Below are positions 8,127-17,036 of a DNA stretch of 64,000 nucleotides, piece by piece. Every line of letters begins with the position of its first letter. Position 1 is the first letter of the stretch. A program made the translations under genes and the position numbers. The DNA is from Chloroflexota bacterium. Its GTDB lineage: Bacteria; Chloroflexota; UBA11872. A model generated the notes under the pieces. That model was not told the origin of the DNA. It was given only the letters and a program-made list of their open reading frames with translations, and made no database searches. The stretch covers positions 44,059-108,058 of the forward strand of contig JAPPLN010000113.1 of assembly GCA_028874175.1 (NCBI GenBank), read 5' to 3'.

Positions 8127-9752
8127 ATGTGGTCGGCCCATGCGGCGGATGGCATCGGACGACTTGACGGTGTCAATTTGAAGGAAAAGAGCATTGTTCT
8201 GTTCGACGGCTGGCTGGAGACCCTGGGTGGCGGCGAGCGACAGGTTCTCAGCGCGGCCAGTGCGTTGCGGTCACTGGGAACGGTCAGCGTGGTGTCGCAC
8301 CGTCCGTTGCGCTGGACCACGGTGGTTGAGCGAGCCGCCGTCGATCTGGATGGAGTGAGATTCCGCACACTGCCGGAACGGCCCCAGCTGTCAGGACGTG
8401 AAGTGGCTGGTGATGCGGACCTGTTCGTTAATGGGACGCATCACAGCCTCGTCGATGGCCGTGGCTTGCCGTCAATGCGATTTGTCTACTTTCCAGCTCG
8501 GAATGCCAATCGTGCGCGGCGCATGGCCGGACAAGCGCTGCGAAGGCTGGCCGGGAATCTGGGCGCGGCGTACGAGCGATCAGGCTGGTTCGGGACCGAG
8601 GTTCATCAGCGCGTCCGCTATCGGCAGTCTGATGGCGCCGGACGGATCGGCGTTGGCGAAGGCGCTTGCCTCCGCTTGTGGATAAGTGCGATGACCGATG
8701 TGGATAGGGCCTACACAATTCAGACCGGCGCAGGCAAAGCGCTAACCGAGGGACTGGCTGGGCCCAAGGGCGACTTTGCGCCGAGCCCCTGGGTCGAGGT
8801 CCCGCGCGGATGCCGCGAACTGGTGGTGCATTCAGCGGCATCGCTGGGGACGAATGAGCGCGAAAGCCGACTGCTGGGGCTGGCGCTTGGCTCGATCGAG
8901 GAGCAGGGTCCTCCGCCACGGCGCCTGTTTCAGCGCACGACGCGGCGGCTGGTACCGGCACTGGGGAGCTGGGCAAGCGACGACCGCGAGGAGCAATACG
9001 CCAAAGCGCTCCGTTCGTACGACGTCGTGACGCCTAACTCCCACTTCACGGCGTCCTGGCTTAAGCGGCGCTGGGGCGTGACGGGTCCGGTCATTGAGCC
9101 TCCGGTCGTCGCCGAGGCACACGCGCACGCGACTCGGCAGCCGCTGATCGTATCGATCGGGCGCTTCTTCGTCGGCAGCCATAACAAGAAGCACCTAGTG
9201 ATGGTGCGTGCCTTCCGCAAGCTGTGCGACCGCGGGCTGGTTGGCTGGCGCCTGGCGCTGGTGGGGGGCGTCGGCCAGCAGCCGGCGGACTCGGCATATT
9301 TGCGCGAGGTGCAACAGGCGGCAGAGGGTCTGCCGATCGATGTGCATCCGGACGCTGACGAAGCGACCGTGAACGAGCTGCAGGAACACGCCGCCATTGG
9401 TTGGCACGCCGCAGGATTCGGCGAGTCGGAACGCCGAACTCCTGAGCGATTCGAGCACTTTGGCATGGCGGTGGCCGAACTCATGATGTCTGGCGCCGTG
9501 CCGGTGGTGTTTGACGGCGGCGGCTTGCGGGAAATCGTTGAACCGGGTCGCAGCGGATATCGATGGCGCACGCTGGACGAGCTGGCAGACGCCACATTGG
9601 CGCTGGCTCGAAACGGTCGGCGTCGCTCGGAAATTGCCGATGCGGCGCGGCGTCGCGCCGCGCGCTGGTCGCTGGCCGACTATCAGCGGCGGATCGTGAA
9701 CTTGGCCCTTGAGGTCATGGACGGCCACAGCGGCCGCCGGGACGCCGCCTAG
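8127..9752 (+). CDS. GT4-type glycosyltransferase with a domain inserted in its N-terminal half
   Basis: GT-B glycosyltransferase, probably using a nucleotide sugar on a membrane or polysaccharide acceptor. The N-terminal motif SIVLFDGWLETLGGGERQVL is a classic GT4 donor-fold start. The C-terminal half has LIVSIGRFFVGSHNKKHLVMVRAF, HAAIGWHAAGFGESERRTPERFEHFGMAVAELM and VVFDGGGLREIVEPG, the nucleotide-sugar domain. Residues of about 150-285 are extra: a beta-rich stretch (RLWISAMTDVDRAYTIQTG ... ESRLLGLALGSIEEQG) interrupts the usual fold before VTPNSHFTASWLKRRW. The start is uncertain; TTG at 8178 (MKEKSIVLFDGW) is an alternative and neither has a good Shine-Dalgarno. Confidence 0.85.
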   Translation: MWSAHAADGIGRLDGVNLKEKSIVLFDGWLETLGGGERQVLSAASALRSLGTVSVVSHRPLRWTTVVERAAVDLDGVRFRTLPERPQLSGREVAGDADLFVNGTHHSLVDGRGLPSMRFVYFPARNANRARRMAGQALRRLAGNLGAAYERSGWFGTEVHQRVRYRQSDGAGRIGVGEGACLRLWISAMTDVDRAYTIQTGAGKALTEGLAGPKGDFAPSPWVEVPRGCRELVVHSAASLGTNERESRLLGLALGSIEEQGPPPRRLFQRTTRRLVPALGSWASDDREEQYAKALRSYDVVTPNSHFTASWLKRRWGVTGPVIEPPVVAEAHAHATRQPLIVSIGRFFVGSHNKKHLVMVRAFRKLCDRGLVGWRLALVGGVGQQPADSAYLREVQQAAEGLPIDVHPDADEATVNELQEHAAIGWHAAGFGESERRTPERFEHFGMAVAELMMSGAVPVVFDGGGLREIVEPGRSGYRWRTLDELADATLALARNGRRRSEIADAARRRAARWSLADYQRRIVNLALEVMDGHSGRRDAA

Positions 9753-9848
9753 GTCTGGACTCACCTCAACCGAACTGGGCGATTGTGCCAACGGGCGCGT
9801 GCTGGTTGCTAGCATCGTGGGTTCGCGCCTTTGATGTCTGGGTTCCAC

Positions 9849-11081
9849 GTGGCACTACTTGTCCAGAAGTTCGGCGGCTCGTCGCTCGCAACCAGCGAGC
9901 GAATTCGAATCGTGGCCGAGCGGATACATGACTCACTGTCGCAGGGTGATCGAGTAGCCCTGGTTGTGTCGGCCATGGGGGACACAACCGACGATCTAAT
10001 TGCCGCAGCGCAGCGCCTGGCCAGTCGGCCGAACTCGCGGGAACTGGACTTTCTGCTGTCCACCGGCGAGCTGGTATCTGCGGCCTTGACATCCATGGCC
10101 CTGCACGAACTTGGGCGCGACGCGGTCGCGCTCTCCGGCCCTCAGGCCGGCATCCGAACCAACGGCCGCTACGGTCGCGCCCGAATCACGGAGATCGAGC
10201 CGACGCGAATCCGCGCGGAACTCGAGGCCGGGCGCGTTCCCGTCATGGCCGGGTTTCAGGGCCTGGGACCTGGTGGCGACATTGTCACGCTGGCGCGGGG
10301 AACGTCGGACACCTCGGCGGTGGCCTTGGCGGTGGCCTTGGGCGTCGACCGCTGCGAGATCTACACCGATGTGGACGGCATCTTCACCGCCGATCCGCGC
10401 ATCGTGCCGGACGCGCGCAAGCTCGATCTGGTGATTTACGACGAGATGCTGGAGATGGCTAAGCTCGGCGCGCGTGTCATGCATCCGCGCGCGGTCGAGA
10501 TTGCCGAACACTTCGGCATGCCGGTGGTGGTACGTTCCAGTTTCAGCGATGCACCAGGGACGGAAATTGTGGCTGAATCAGCGGTTCCAATCGAAACCAT
10601 GCAGCGAGTGCGCGCTGTCGCGCACGACACCGACGTGGCGCGGGTCACCATTCGCGGCGTCAGTGACCGGCCGGGCTTGGCACACGCCCTCTTCCAGCCG
10701 CTCGCCGACCGACATATCAACATTGACGTGATCGTGCAGAACGTCTCGGACGGCGGGGTGACCGACCTTTCGTTCACGATCGCCGAAACAGACCTGGACG
10801 CGACGCTCGACCTGATTCGTCCCGTGGCGGCCGAAATCGGCGCCCGCGACGTGGCGGCGTCAACCGAGTTGGGCAAAGTCAGTATTGTGGGTGTGGGCAT
10901 TCAGAGCACACCCGGCATCGCGTCCCGCATGTTCGGAGCCTTGGCGGCGGACGGCATTAACATCGTCAGCATTACGACCAGCGAGATTCGGCTGACGTGC
11001 CTGGTGGACAAGGCGCAGGTGGCACGCGCGACTGAGCTGCTACACGATGAATTCGATCTGAGCGCTGCAGACGCCGTGTAA
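9849..11081 (+). CDS. lysC: Aspartate kinase
   Basis: Phosphorylates aspartate, the committed step to lysine, threonine and methionine. The kinase domain begins LLVQKFGGSSLATSERI and contains LSTGELVSAALTSMAL and GRGTSDT-like LARGTSDTSAVALA, then EIYTDVDGIFTADPRIV. Two ACT domains follow: VTIRGVSDRPGLAHALFQPL and VSIVGVGIQSTPGIASRMFG, so allosteric control by lysine and/or threonine is expected. I chose GTG (MALLVQKFGG), which matches the family N-terminus; ATG at 9834 would add five residues. Monofunctional, with no homoserine dehydrogenase domain. Confidence 0.93.
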   Translation: MALLVQKFGGSSLATSERIRIVAERIHDSLSQGDRVALVVSAMGDTTDDLIAAAQRLASRPNSRELDFLLSTGELVSAALTSMALHELGRDAVALSGPQAGIRTNGRYGRARITEIEPTRIRAELEAGRVPVMAGFQGLGPGGDIVTLARGTSDTSAVALAVALGVDRCEIYTDVDGIFTADPRIVPDARKLDLVIYDEMLEMAKLGARVMHPRAVEIAEHFGMPVVVRSSFSDAPGTEIVAESAVPIETMQRVRAVAHDTDVARVTIRGVSDRPGLAHALFQPLADRHINIDVIVQNVSDGGVTDLSFTIAETDLDATLDLIRPVAAEIGARDVAASTELGKVSIVGVGIQSTPGIASRMFGALAADGINIVSITTSEIRLTCLVDKAQVARATELLHDEFDLSAADAV

Positions 11082-11176
11082 TGCCGCGCGTTCGTTCCGT
11101 GAACGGCCGCTGGTACCATGAAAGTGCGCGCCAAACCTGTTAAGACGTCGCCTGGAGCGGGAGTGGCGATAGCGAC

Positions 11177-11683
11177 ATGATCGAAATGATCGTGGACAGC
11201 GTGCGGGTGAATCTAATCAGCCCCAGCCGTGTGGTGGTGCTGAAGGAACGGGATGGACCGCGCTATCTCGCGATCGTTATCGGTCAGGGCGAGGCCGACG
11301 CCATTGCCGTCAAGCTACAAGACCACGAGGTTCCGCGGCCGCTGACCCACGACCTCCTCAAGCAACTGATCGAATCGGTTCAAGGGTCCGTTGAGCGCGT
11401 GGTGGTGACCGACCTGGTGGACACGACGTTCTTTGCAACGATCGTGCTGAACATGAACGGCAGCCGCTGCGAACTGGACTCGCGACCGAGCGACGCTATC
11501 GCGCTGGCGGTGCGAGCGAATGCGCCGATTCTGGTTGAGCCGTCAGTGCTTAACGAGGCTGGTTTCGAGCCGGACGTTTCGGGCGAAGAGTCCGGTGAGG
11601 GCGAGCCTGTGGCGGAAGAAAAGCTCGAGGTATTTCGCGAATTCATTAATCAGCTCGACTTGGACGATCTGGGCAAGTCCTAG
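11177..11683 (+). CDS. Bifunctional nuclease (BFN/DUF151) domain protein
   Basis: Members of this family are small cytoplasmic proteins; plant and some bacterial members have reported nuclease activity, but the bacterial role is poorly known. The BFN core runs from VDSVRVNLISPSRVVVLKER through YLAIVIGQGEADAIAVKLQ to the signature CELDSRPSDAIALAVRANAPI. The remaining C-terminal 45 residues are acidic (EESGEGEPVAEEKLEVFREF) and match the UVR-like/helical tail seen in many bacterial homologues. ATG start at the conserved MIEM. It stands alone between lysC and a convergent gene. Confidence 0.85.
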   Translation: MIEMIVDSVRVNLISPSRVVVLKERDGPRYLAIVIGQGEADAIAVKLQDHEVPRPLTHDLLKQLIESVQGSVERVVVTDLVDTTFFATIVLNMNGSRCELDSRPSDAIALAVRANAPILVEPSVLNEAGFEPDVSGEESGEGEPVAEEKLEVFREFINQLDLDDLGKS

Positions 11684-11697
11684 GCTGCCGGCCGCGC

Positions 11698-11732
11698 TGG
11701 ACGGGATGCTCGGCGTCCCGCCGGCCCGTCCA
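11698..11732. terminator. Candidate hairpin between convergent genes
   Basis: TGGACGGG pairs with CCCGTCCA (8 bp) around a 19-base GC-rich loop, located between the stop of the BFN protein and the stop of the convergent GH-cytochrome gene. There is no long U-tract on either strand, so this is only a plausible bidirectional terminator. Confidence 0.35.
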
Positions 11733-11737
11733 TTTGT

Positions 11738-13939
11738 TCATTCGGTGGCCACGCGTCGAAGCGCCACCGCGCCATTTGAGCCAATAGCGGCGATAACCCA
11801 GTTGCCCGCAGCCATCGATGCGTCCGCGGCTGCGAGGTGCGTCCGACGAACACCGAACGCGGAACCCGGCTCCGGCACGAGCCGGCGAGCGATACCCCCA
11901 CCGGCCGCGACGGCCCAGATCTCAGAGGCGCCCGCGCTCGCAGTGCCCAGTCGATGGATGCCGTCTCCTGCGTCGACCACATAGCTGGAGGCAAGAAGGG
12001 GGCGCTGGCTTGTTGTCGGCGTGTGGAGCGCGAATGTTGCCGTGGGGCCGGACGGTAGGGCCCCGAGGCTGAGGGGCGCGGAGGCAACTCCGTGGTCTGC
12101 GTGGAAGGCCATGAGCCGCCGAGGGGTCGAGGTTACGCTGCCCAGCGGATCGGACGCGCGCAATTGAAATTTCCCCGCGGCGTCGGTCCACGCCGCGGTG
12201 CCGGAGTCGAAGCCGACGGCGATTACAAGAGCTCCCGAAATAGGAGTCCCATTTTCATCCTGCACGATTCCTGTGACTATGCGGCCATTGGATCGCCAGC
12301 CGGACAAGAAGTTAGCCAAATTGATCCGCTCGCTGTGCGTGAGAAGGGCTGCAGCGTGCGAGCCGTCAACCTTGGCTCGAGAGGCGCCGGCCAGTCCCGG
12401 CGCACGCGCGCCCAAGGGTGTGACGCCGTGACATGACGAGCACTGAGTGTCATACGTCCGGCGGCCGCGCTCGACGGTCGGAAGTGCAGGTAGCCCGGCG
12501 AGCGAGCCATCAATCACGGCTAACCCAAAGCCTGGAACGAAGACCGACGTTCCGTCGAACCAGGAAAGAGTCCAGGCCGTTTCGCCGCTGACGGCGACCG
12601 CAGGCGCTGCTGGCAACCCGGACACGCGCACGGTTCGGTGGCTTGGCGATAGATTCACGACAGCCGCCCGCGGTCCCTGGTCGGTGTCAACGACCAGCGC
12701 ATCGAGATCCGGCCCGCGCACATCTACCCGCGTCAGTCGTCCGGAACCCGCAACGAACCGGCGTACCAACTGCATGACCCCAAATGCCGGTGCCGGAGGG
12801 TCTGCAATCGCGCTGGACCACAGACCGAAGTCTGGTTCACCGCGAGGCGATTTACCCGATGGGTCGCGCGTTCCCTTGTATACCAGCAGGCCGCTGGCGC
12901 CCTGGCGCAGTGCGCGCAGGGTGGCGGAAGCCAGAAACGCGCCGTTGATCGGCGCATGGACCAAAGGATCGACCGCAAGATCGCCGTTGAAGTTGATTTC
13001 TTCCACATAGTGGGGCCGTCCGGCGGCGATTCCTGAAATCAGGCGCACGCGGTTTTCAAACCATGAGAGACGTGTGCCAAGGACGTCGGTCGACGTTGTT
13101 TCGCCGACGCGATGCATCCCGTACCAGTGCCACGTCAGGAAGTCGTGGAAGGATGCTGAGTCCACGGCGCGCAGATACGTGGACCAGTCCACGTCGGGCG
13201 CATTCCCGCAGGTCGGACTACCGTCGGGATTCAGCGTGGCGCCGGTGTCGATCGCGTCGAGCGACGGGCCGCCAATAGCAACCACGCCGGAGCCGAAGCG
13301 CCTGGCCGCGGCGGCGCGCGCCGCGGCATAGAGCTCCGCGTACGCGGCGCCGCTGCCGCAGGCGTAGTGCTGACCGGCGTTCTGATGATTGTTCGGCTCG
13401 TTCCAGATGGTGTAAGGCCACGTCAGCGCGACCGGACCGAAGTGATCACGCAATCGCTCAATGGCGTCCGCCACGTACTCGGCATACCCCCTGACGCCGG
13501 CGGCGTTGAAGCGTTCGCTCTCGTGCTGGGAACTTGGGGTGCCGTCGGCGGCAGTCACCCATGCCGGCGCGGCGACAAAGCTCACCATCGGCGTCGCGCC
13601 GGCGTCGAGAACTCGCTGCACGAAGGTATGGAGCCGGCTCCAGTCGAAGTCGGCGGGTGTGCTACCCGCCACAGCGCCGAGAAAGCGATGCCCCACCCAC
13701 ACGCGTACCAGATCGGCTCCGAACTGGGCGGCCCGGTCGATGCCACCGTCTCGATAGAGATCGACGATTTCGTTGGTGCCCAGCTTGAAGTCGAGCGACT
13801 GCGCGAATCCCGTCGAAGGTTGATCGAGATGAACCTTGATGTCTGGCGTTGGCGAGCCACCGAGCAGCAGGCTGCCCAAGAGCAGTGCGCAGGCAAAGCG
13901 AGCTGCGCGGCGCCAGCGACCGGGCAGACCGCTGCCCAT
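11738..13939 (-). CDS. Secreted glycoside hydrolase-like protein fused to a cytochrome c motif and a carboxypeptidase-regulatory-like domain
   Basis: The 733-aa protein starts with a Sec-type signal (RRAARFACALLLGSLLLGG). Residues about 45-400 form a clan-A TIM barrel like GH39/GH5: TIWNEPNNHQ carries the presumed acid/base Glu (about 181), and PHYVEEINFNGD (about 310-320) the presumed nucleophile. A beta-sandwich-like stretch follows (about 400-480). Next comes a heme c motif CSSCH at about 500-504 inside RGRRTYDTQCSSCHGVTPLG, ending HSERINLANFLSGW. No methionine lies between CSSCH and that helix, so the distal heme ligand is unclear. Then GIVQDENGTPISGALVIAVG looks like a carboxypeptidase-regulatory-like fold, and the tail is unassigned. 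Substrate unknown. Five bases separate it from the upstream oxidoreductase gene. Confidence 0.8.
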   Translation of the reverse strand: MGSGLPGRWRRAARFACALLLGSLLLGGSPTPDIKVHLDQPSTGFAQSLDFKLGTNEIVDLYRDGGIDRAAQFGADLVRVWVGHRFLGAVAGSTPADFDWSRLHTFVQRVLDAGATPMVSFVAAPAWVTAADGTPSSQHESERFNAAGVRGYAEYVADAIERLRDHFGPVALTWPYTIWNEPNNHQNAGQHYACGSGAAYAELYAAARAAAARRFGSGVVAIGGPSLDAIDTGATLNPDGSPTCGNAPDVDWSTYLRAVDSASFHDFLTWHWYGMHRVGETTSTDVLGTRLSWFENRVRLISGIAAGRPHYVEEINFNGDLAVDPLVHAPINGAFLASATLRALRQGASGLLVYKGTRDPSGKSPRGEPDFGLWSSAIADPPAPAFGVMQLVRRFVAGSGRLTRVDVRGPDLDALVVDTDQGPRAAVVNLSPSHRTVRVSGLPAAPAVAVSGETAWTLSWFDGTSVFVPGFGLAVIDGSLAGLPALPTVERGRRTYDTQCSSCHGVTPLGARAPGLAGASRAKVDGSHAAALLTHSERINLANFLSGWRSNGRIVTGIVQDENGTPISGALVIAVGFDSGTAAWTDAAGKFQLRASDPLGSVTSTPRRLMAFHADHGVASAPLSLGALPSGPTATFALHTPTTSQRPLLASSYVVDAGDGIHRLGTASAGASEIWAVAAGGGIARRLVPEPGSAFGVRRTHLAAADASMAAGNWVIAAIGSNGAVALRRVATE

Positions 13940-13944
13940 TGGGA

Positions 13945-14949
13945 CTAGGTCCGACTTACGACTTCGCGCTGCCCGGAGACCGAGGACTGCCGAATCGCAG
14001 CCAGCACCTCCAGCAGGTGGACGCTGTCTTCGGGCGGTGAGCCGTTGGGGGCCGCGCCGCCGATTACGGCCAGGAAGTGATCGTCGGGATTGCTTCCGCC
14101 GGAGAGTCCTTCGACTTCACGCGTGACCTTGGCCTCGAGATCGTCCTCCAGAATGACTTCAACGCCTCCCGAGGCCCAGTCCGCGCGGATGGCGCCGCCG
14201 CCGCCAACCACCGCCAGGCGCTCCCCGAACGTGTGGCCGGTACCGATGATGGACAACGTGCCGATGGCGCCGTTCTCGAAGAGCAAAACGGCCGCGCCGT
14301 CGACCTCCACTTCCAGGTCGTAGGTACGCATGCGCGCGTCCACTTCGACGATGCGCAAGCCGGTAGTCCACAGCAGCATGTCCATGAGATGGCTGCCGGA
14401 GTCACTGAGCTGTCCACCGCCGCCCAGGGCCAGCGTGCTTCGCCACTTGCCTCGTGCGGCGCCAATCCAGGCCTGCCACTGGCTGGCTTGCACGTGGGTG
14501 ATGTCACCCATCTCGCCGCCCTGCAGGCGCTGGCGCATATAGGTGTAGCCGGGACTGAATCGACGCTGGAAGCCAACCACTACGTGTTGGCCTAGAGCCT
14601 TAGCGTGATCGGCGATCTCTTGGGCCAGTTCGGGGGTGTGGGCGAGCGGCTTCTCGCAGAGCACGTGTAAGCCGGCATCCAGGGCGCCCATGACATGCTC
14701 GTAGTGAAGGGTATGCGGGGTTGAGACCAGCGCTAGTTCCAGATCGGTCGCGGCCAGGAGGTCACGCCAGTCGGCGTATGCTGGAACTTCGTCCAGGCCT
14801 TCAACATTCGACCGCGCGTTCGCGATTGACGTGTCAGACGGATCCGCCATACCAACCACGTCAACCTCTGGCATCGCGAGGAATCGCCGCAGGTGGCCGG
14901 CGGAGTTGCCGCCAACGCCAATGGCGCCTAGTCGGTATGGCATGGACAT
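13945..14949 (-). CDS. Gfo/Idh/MocA family NAD(P)-dependent oxidoreductase
   Basis: Probably oxidises or reduces a sugar, inositol or related polyol using NAD(P). The N-terminal Rossmann motif is RLGAIGVGGNSAGHLRRF, followed by ADPSDTSIAN and the family hallmark LHVLCEKPLAHTPELAQ. C-terminal half has the GFO_IDH_MocA alpha/beta domain (SDSGSHLMDMLLWTTGL) with the conserved His. 334 aa, usual length. It is the first gene of a minus-strand pair whose second gene is the GH-cytochrome fusion, so both may act on the same carbohydrate (inference). An in-frame ATG two codons downstream is an alternative start. Confidence 0.88.
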   Translation of the reverse strand: MSMPYRLGAIGVGGNSAGHLRRFLAMPEVDVVGMADPSDTSIANARSNVEGLDEVPAYADWRDLLAATDLELALVSTPHTLHYEHVMGALDAGLHVLCEKPLAHTPELAQEIADHAKALGQHVVVGFQRRFSPGYTYMRQRLQGGEMGDITHVQASQWQAWIGAARGKWRSTLALGGGGQLSDSGSHLMDMLLWTTGLRIVEVDARMRTYDLEVEVDGAAVLLFENGAIGTLSIIGTGHTFGERLAVVGGGGAIRADWASGGVEVILEDDLEAKVTREVEGLSGGSNPDDHFLAVIGGAAPNGSPPEDSVHLLEVLAAIRQSSVSGQREVVSRT

Positions 14950-15011
14950 CGTGCAGTGCGCGCAGACGGGCGGAAGTCTACGTCAACGCGGCCAACCGTA
15001 GGGGCCGCAGC

Positions 15012-15314
15012 CTATGCGTCGCGGGTGGTCGGGTCTCCAGGCGCAAACTGACCGCCGTACGGGAGGGGAAGTCGCTCCACGGTCTCACGGAACGTCCCAC
15101 GCCCCTTCAGCAGATCGTGCACGTCCCAGCCCTCGGCTTCCAAATGTTCAAGCACATAGGCCAGTTCGTAGCGATCGCCCGTTTCCTCGTCGATGAACGC
15201 GTCGGTCCAGGCGAGCTGGTGGCGCGGCACCGGAAAGGTTCCCTCGCCGTTGCGGCGGGGAATCTGAAACCGGAACTCGGATACGCGGATGTGGCGACGG
15301 GGCTCGCTGGTCAT
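15012..15314 (-). CDS. Conserved-looking small hypothetical protein
   Basis: Protein of 100 residues beginning MTSEPRRHIRVSEFRFQIPRR. I do not recognise it. It is soluble and charged, with no signal peptide or membrane segment, and has aromatic/acidic stretches (HQLAWTDAFIDEETGDRYEL, YVLEHLEAEGWDVHDLL). The ATG was preferred to the TTG eight codons upstream. Codon usage is like its neighbours, which supports a real gene. It lies between an oxidoreductase and a methyltransferase on the same strand. Confidence 0.6.
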   Translation of the reverse strand: MTSEPRRHIRVSEFRFQIPRRNGEGTFPVPRHQLAWTDAFIDEETGDRYELAYVLEHLEAEGWDVHDLLKGRGTFRETVERLPLPYGGQFAPGDPTTRDA

Positions 15315-15387
15315 ATGGGTTTCTGGTCGTGGGCCCAAACGGCCCGGCTGGCTTGGGTGCGATTGTGAAGAGCGCGCCCGCCCTGTG

Positions 15388-16197
15388 TCAACGGGCGGCT
15401 GTGCGACCGATGACGATCAAGTTCGGCGAGTCGTCGCGCCACGGTTGGCGCGTGTAATCGCCGTACACCGCGTCAATCTCCAACCCGGCCTCCACGAACT
15501 CCGCCACCACCTCATCTCGCGTCACCAGCGCCAGGCTGTAACCCAGCCGACGCTCGTCGACCAGCAACGGGCCGTCGTAGTAGCGGTAGATGAGAGTGCT
15601 GCAGCCACGATGCGTTGCCTCGTCGTAGGTGTAGAAGCGCTCGCGGGTTATACGCCGGCCGGTCGAGGGGTCGCGTTCCAGAAACTCGACCTCCTCGTGA
15701 TCCGGCGTGGCGTCAAGCGGCGTGGCCGAGAACACGTCCACGGCCACGCCCCCGCCGGGCCGCACGTGGGCGGCCGCGTTCTCCAGGGTCCGCAGGCGAG
15801 CCGATTGATCCGGCAGTAACAGATATGAGTTGAAGCCCACCAGCGCGAGGTCATAGGTGTCCGTCAGCCGGCACGTACGCATGTCGCCGCGTTGCAGCCC
15901 GAGACGCGCGCTGGTTGACCGCCCTGAGGCAGCGCGGCGTGCCGCAGCCCGCTTGAGCATGGCGGCTGAGGTATCCACGCCGGTGATCTGGAAACCTTGC
16001 CTGGCCAGGGGAATGGCCATGCGGCCGGTGCCGACGGCGAATTCCAGCAGCCGCGGCCCCAAGCGGCGCCCCTCGGCGATCCAGAAGTCCAACTCCGCTC
16101 CGTCGCACTCCGGGTACTCCAGGTCGTAGACCCGTGCGGCCGGGTCGTAGCCGGTTTCGCGAAACGGCGGGGGCGTGACCAGTCTGGGCCGTCGCAT
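15388..16197 (-). CDS. Class I SAM-dependent methyltransferase
   Basis: Rossmann-fold methyltransferase of the Methyltransf_25 type. Motif I reads LLEFAVGTGRMAIPLARQG, motif II VDTSAAMLKRA, and the post-I acidic loop is GDMRTCRLTDTYDLALVGFNSYLLL. The following HVRPGGGVAVDVFS matches motif III. The C-terminal beta region (RRITRERFYTYDEATH, IYRYYDGPLL) resembles small-molecule methyltransferases with a YcgJ-like insert. 269 aa, ATG start. Substrate unknown; the next gene makes nucleotide sugars, so a sugar or lipid substrate is possible but not shown. Confidence 0.85.
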   Translation of the reverse strand: MRRPRLVTPPPFRETGYDPAARVYDLEYPECDGAELDFWIAEGRRLGPRLLEFAVGTGRMAIPLARQGFQITGVDTSAAMLKRAAARRAASGRSTSARLGLQRGDMRTCRLTDTYDLALVGFNSYLLLPDQSARLRTLENAAAHVRPGGGVAVDVFSATPLDATPDHEEVEFLERDPSTGRRITRERFYTYDEATHRGCSTLIYRYYDGPLLVDERRLGYSLALVTRDEVVAEFVEAGLEIDAVYGDYTRQPWRDDSPNLIVIGRTAAR

Positions 16198-16224
16198 GTC
16201 AGGGCCGGCGCGCGGCCGGCGACA

Positions 16225-16932
16225 TCAGTCGGCGCCGGCGTAGTTCAGGGGCGCTGTGGCCAATTCGTCTTCGAGATTGGCGTGGTCTTTCACACTGTCC
16301 ATGCCGCGCCAGCGAGCTTCAGACTGAAAGGCGCCCAGTCGGCCCGCTGCGGCCAGCTCCGGAAACGTGCTGTCCTCGTGGTCGCCGATCTCGGGCAAGT
16401 GGTCTTCAAACGACCGGTCCAACACATACACGCCGCCGTTGATCCAGTGCGGCAGCACCGGGTTGGTAGTGAACTGGCTGACTTTGCGACCGTCGACTTC
16501 CACGATCCCGTACTGGCTCACGTACGGCGTAAGCAGGATGGTCGCCAGATTCCCGTCGTCCCGATGCTGATCCAGCATCGGAACCAGCCGCTGCTCCGTC
16601 AGGATGTCGGCGTTGGAGGCCATCACGATCGGCTCGTCGCGGGGAATCTGCTGCATGCCCAGGCGCAGGCCGCCGCCGCGACCCATCGGCGTGTCCTCGA
16701 CCGCGTAGCTGAAGCTGGCCCCGAAGGCCGAGCCGTCGCCAAAGTGGTCCTCGATGACTTCGTGCAAGTAGCCGCACGAGATTACGAAGTGATCGACCCC
16801 CTGGGCCTGGTACCACTCCACCTGGTGCTGCATGATCGGCTTGCCGGCCACGGCGACCATGGGCTTGGGCACGTTAGCGGTCAGCGGCCGCAGGCGTTCA
16901 CCGCGGCCTCCGGCGATCAATACGGCGTACAC
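16225..16932 (-). CDS. Sugar-1-phosphate nucleotidyltransferase
   Basis: Makes an NDP-sugar from a sugar 1-phosphate and NTP. The signature AVLIAGGRGERLRPLTANVPKPMVAVAGKP is complete, with the catalytic Arg and Lys. ASNADILTEQRL carries the metal-binding Asp region, and WINGGVYVLDRSFEDHL follows. At 235 aa it is the short form without a left-handed beta-helix C-terminal domain. GTG start. The family does not tell mannose/GTP from glucose/TTP donors on this evidence alone. A TATAAT lies upstream on the minus strand. Confidence 0.88.
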   Translation of the reverse strand: MYAVLIAGGRGERLRPLTANVPKPMVAVAGKPIMQHQVEWYQAQGVDHFVISCGYLHEVIEDHFGDGSAFGASFSYAVEDTPMGRGGGLRLGMQQIPRDEPIVMASNADILTEQRLVPMLDQHRDDGNLATILLTPYVSQYGIVEVDGRKVSQFTTNPVLPHWINGGVYVLDRSFEDHLPEIGDHEDSTFPELAAAGRLGAFQSEARWRGMDSVKDHANLEDELATAPLNYAGAD

Positions 16933-16979
16933 GCAGCGAACCTCCAGGGCATCACGGGCACCCGGCGCCGCGACGCACG

Positions 16980-16985
16980 ATTATA
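16980..16985 (-). promoter_or_regulatory. Candidate -10 element for the nucleotidyltransferase gene
   Basis: Minus-strand TATAAT in the context CCTATAATCG, about 48 bases upstream of the GTG start. The same CTATAATC core is seen before argD, and TATAATCG before argC. No clear -35 element. Confidence 0.4.
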
Positions 16986-17036
16986 GGAACGGGCTGCTAC
17001 GGGACTGACCACGCCGGTCAGCGGCGTTGCCTGGTG

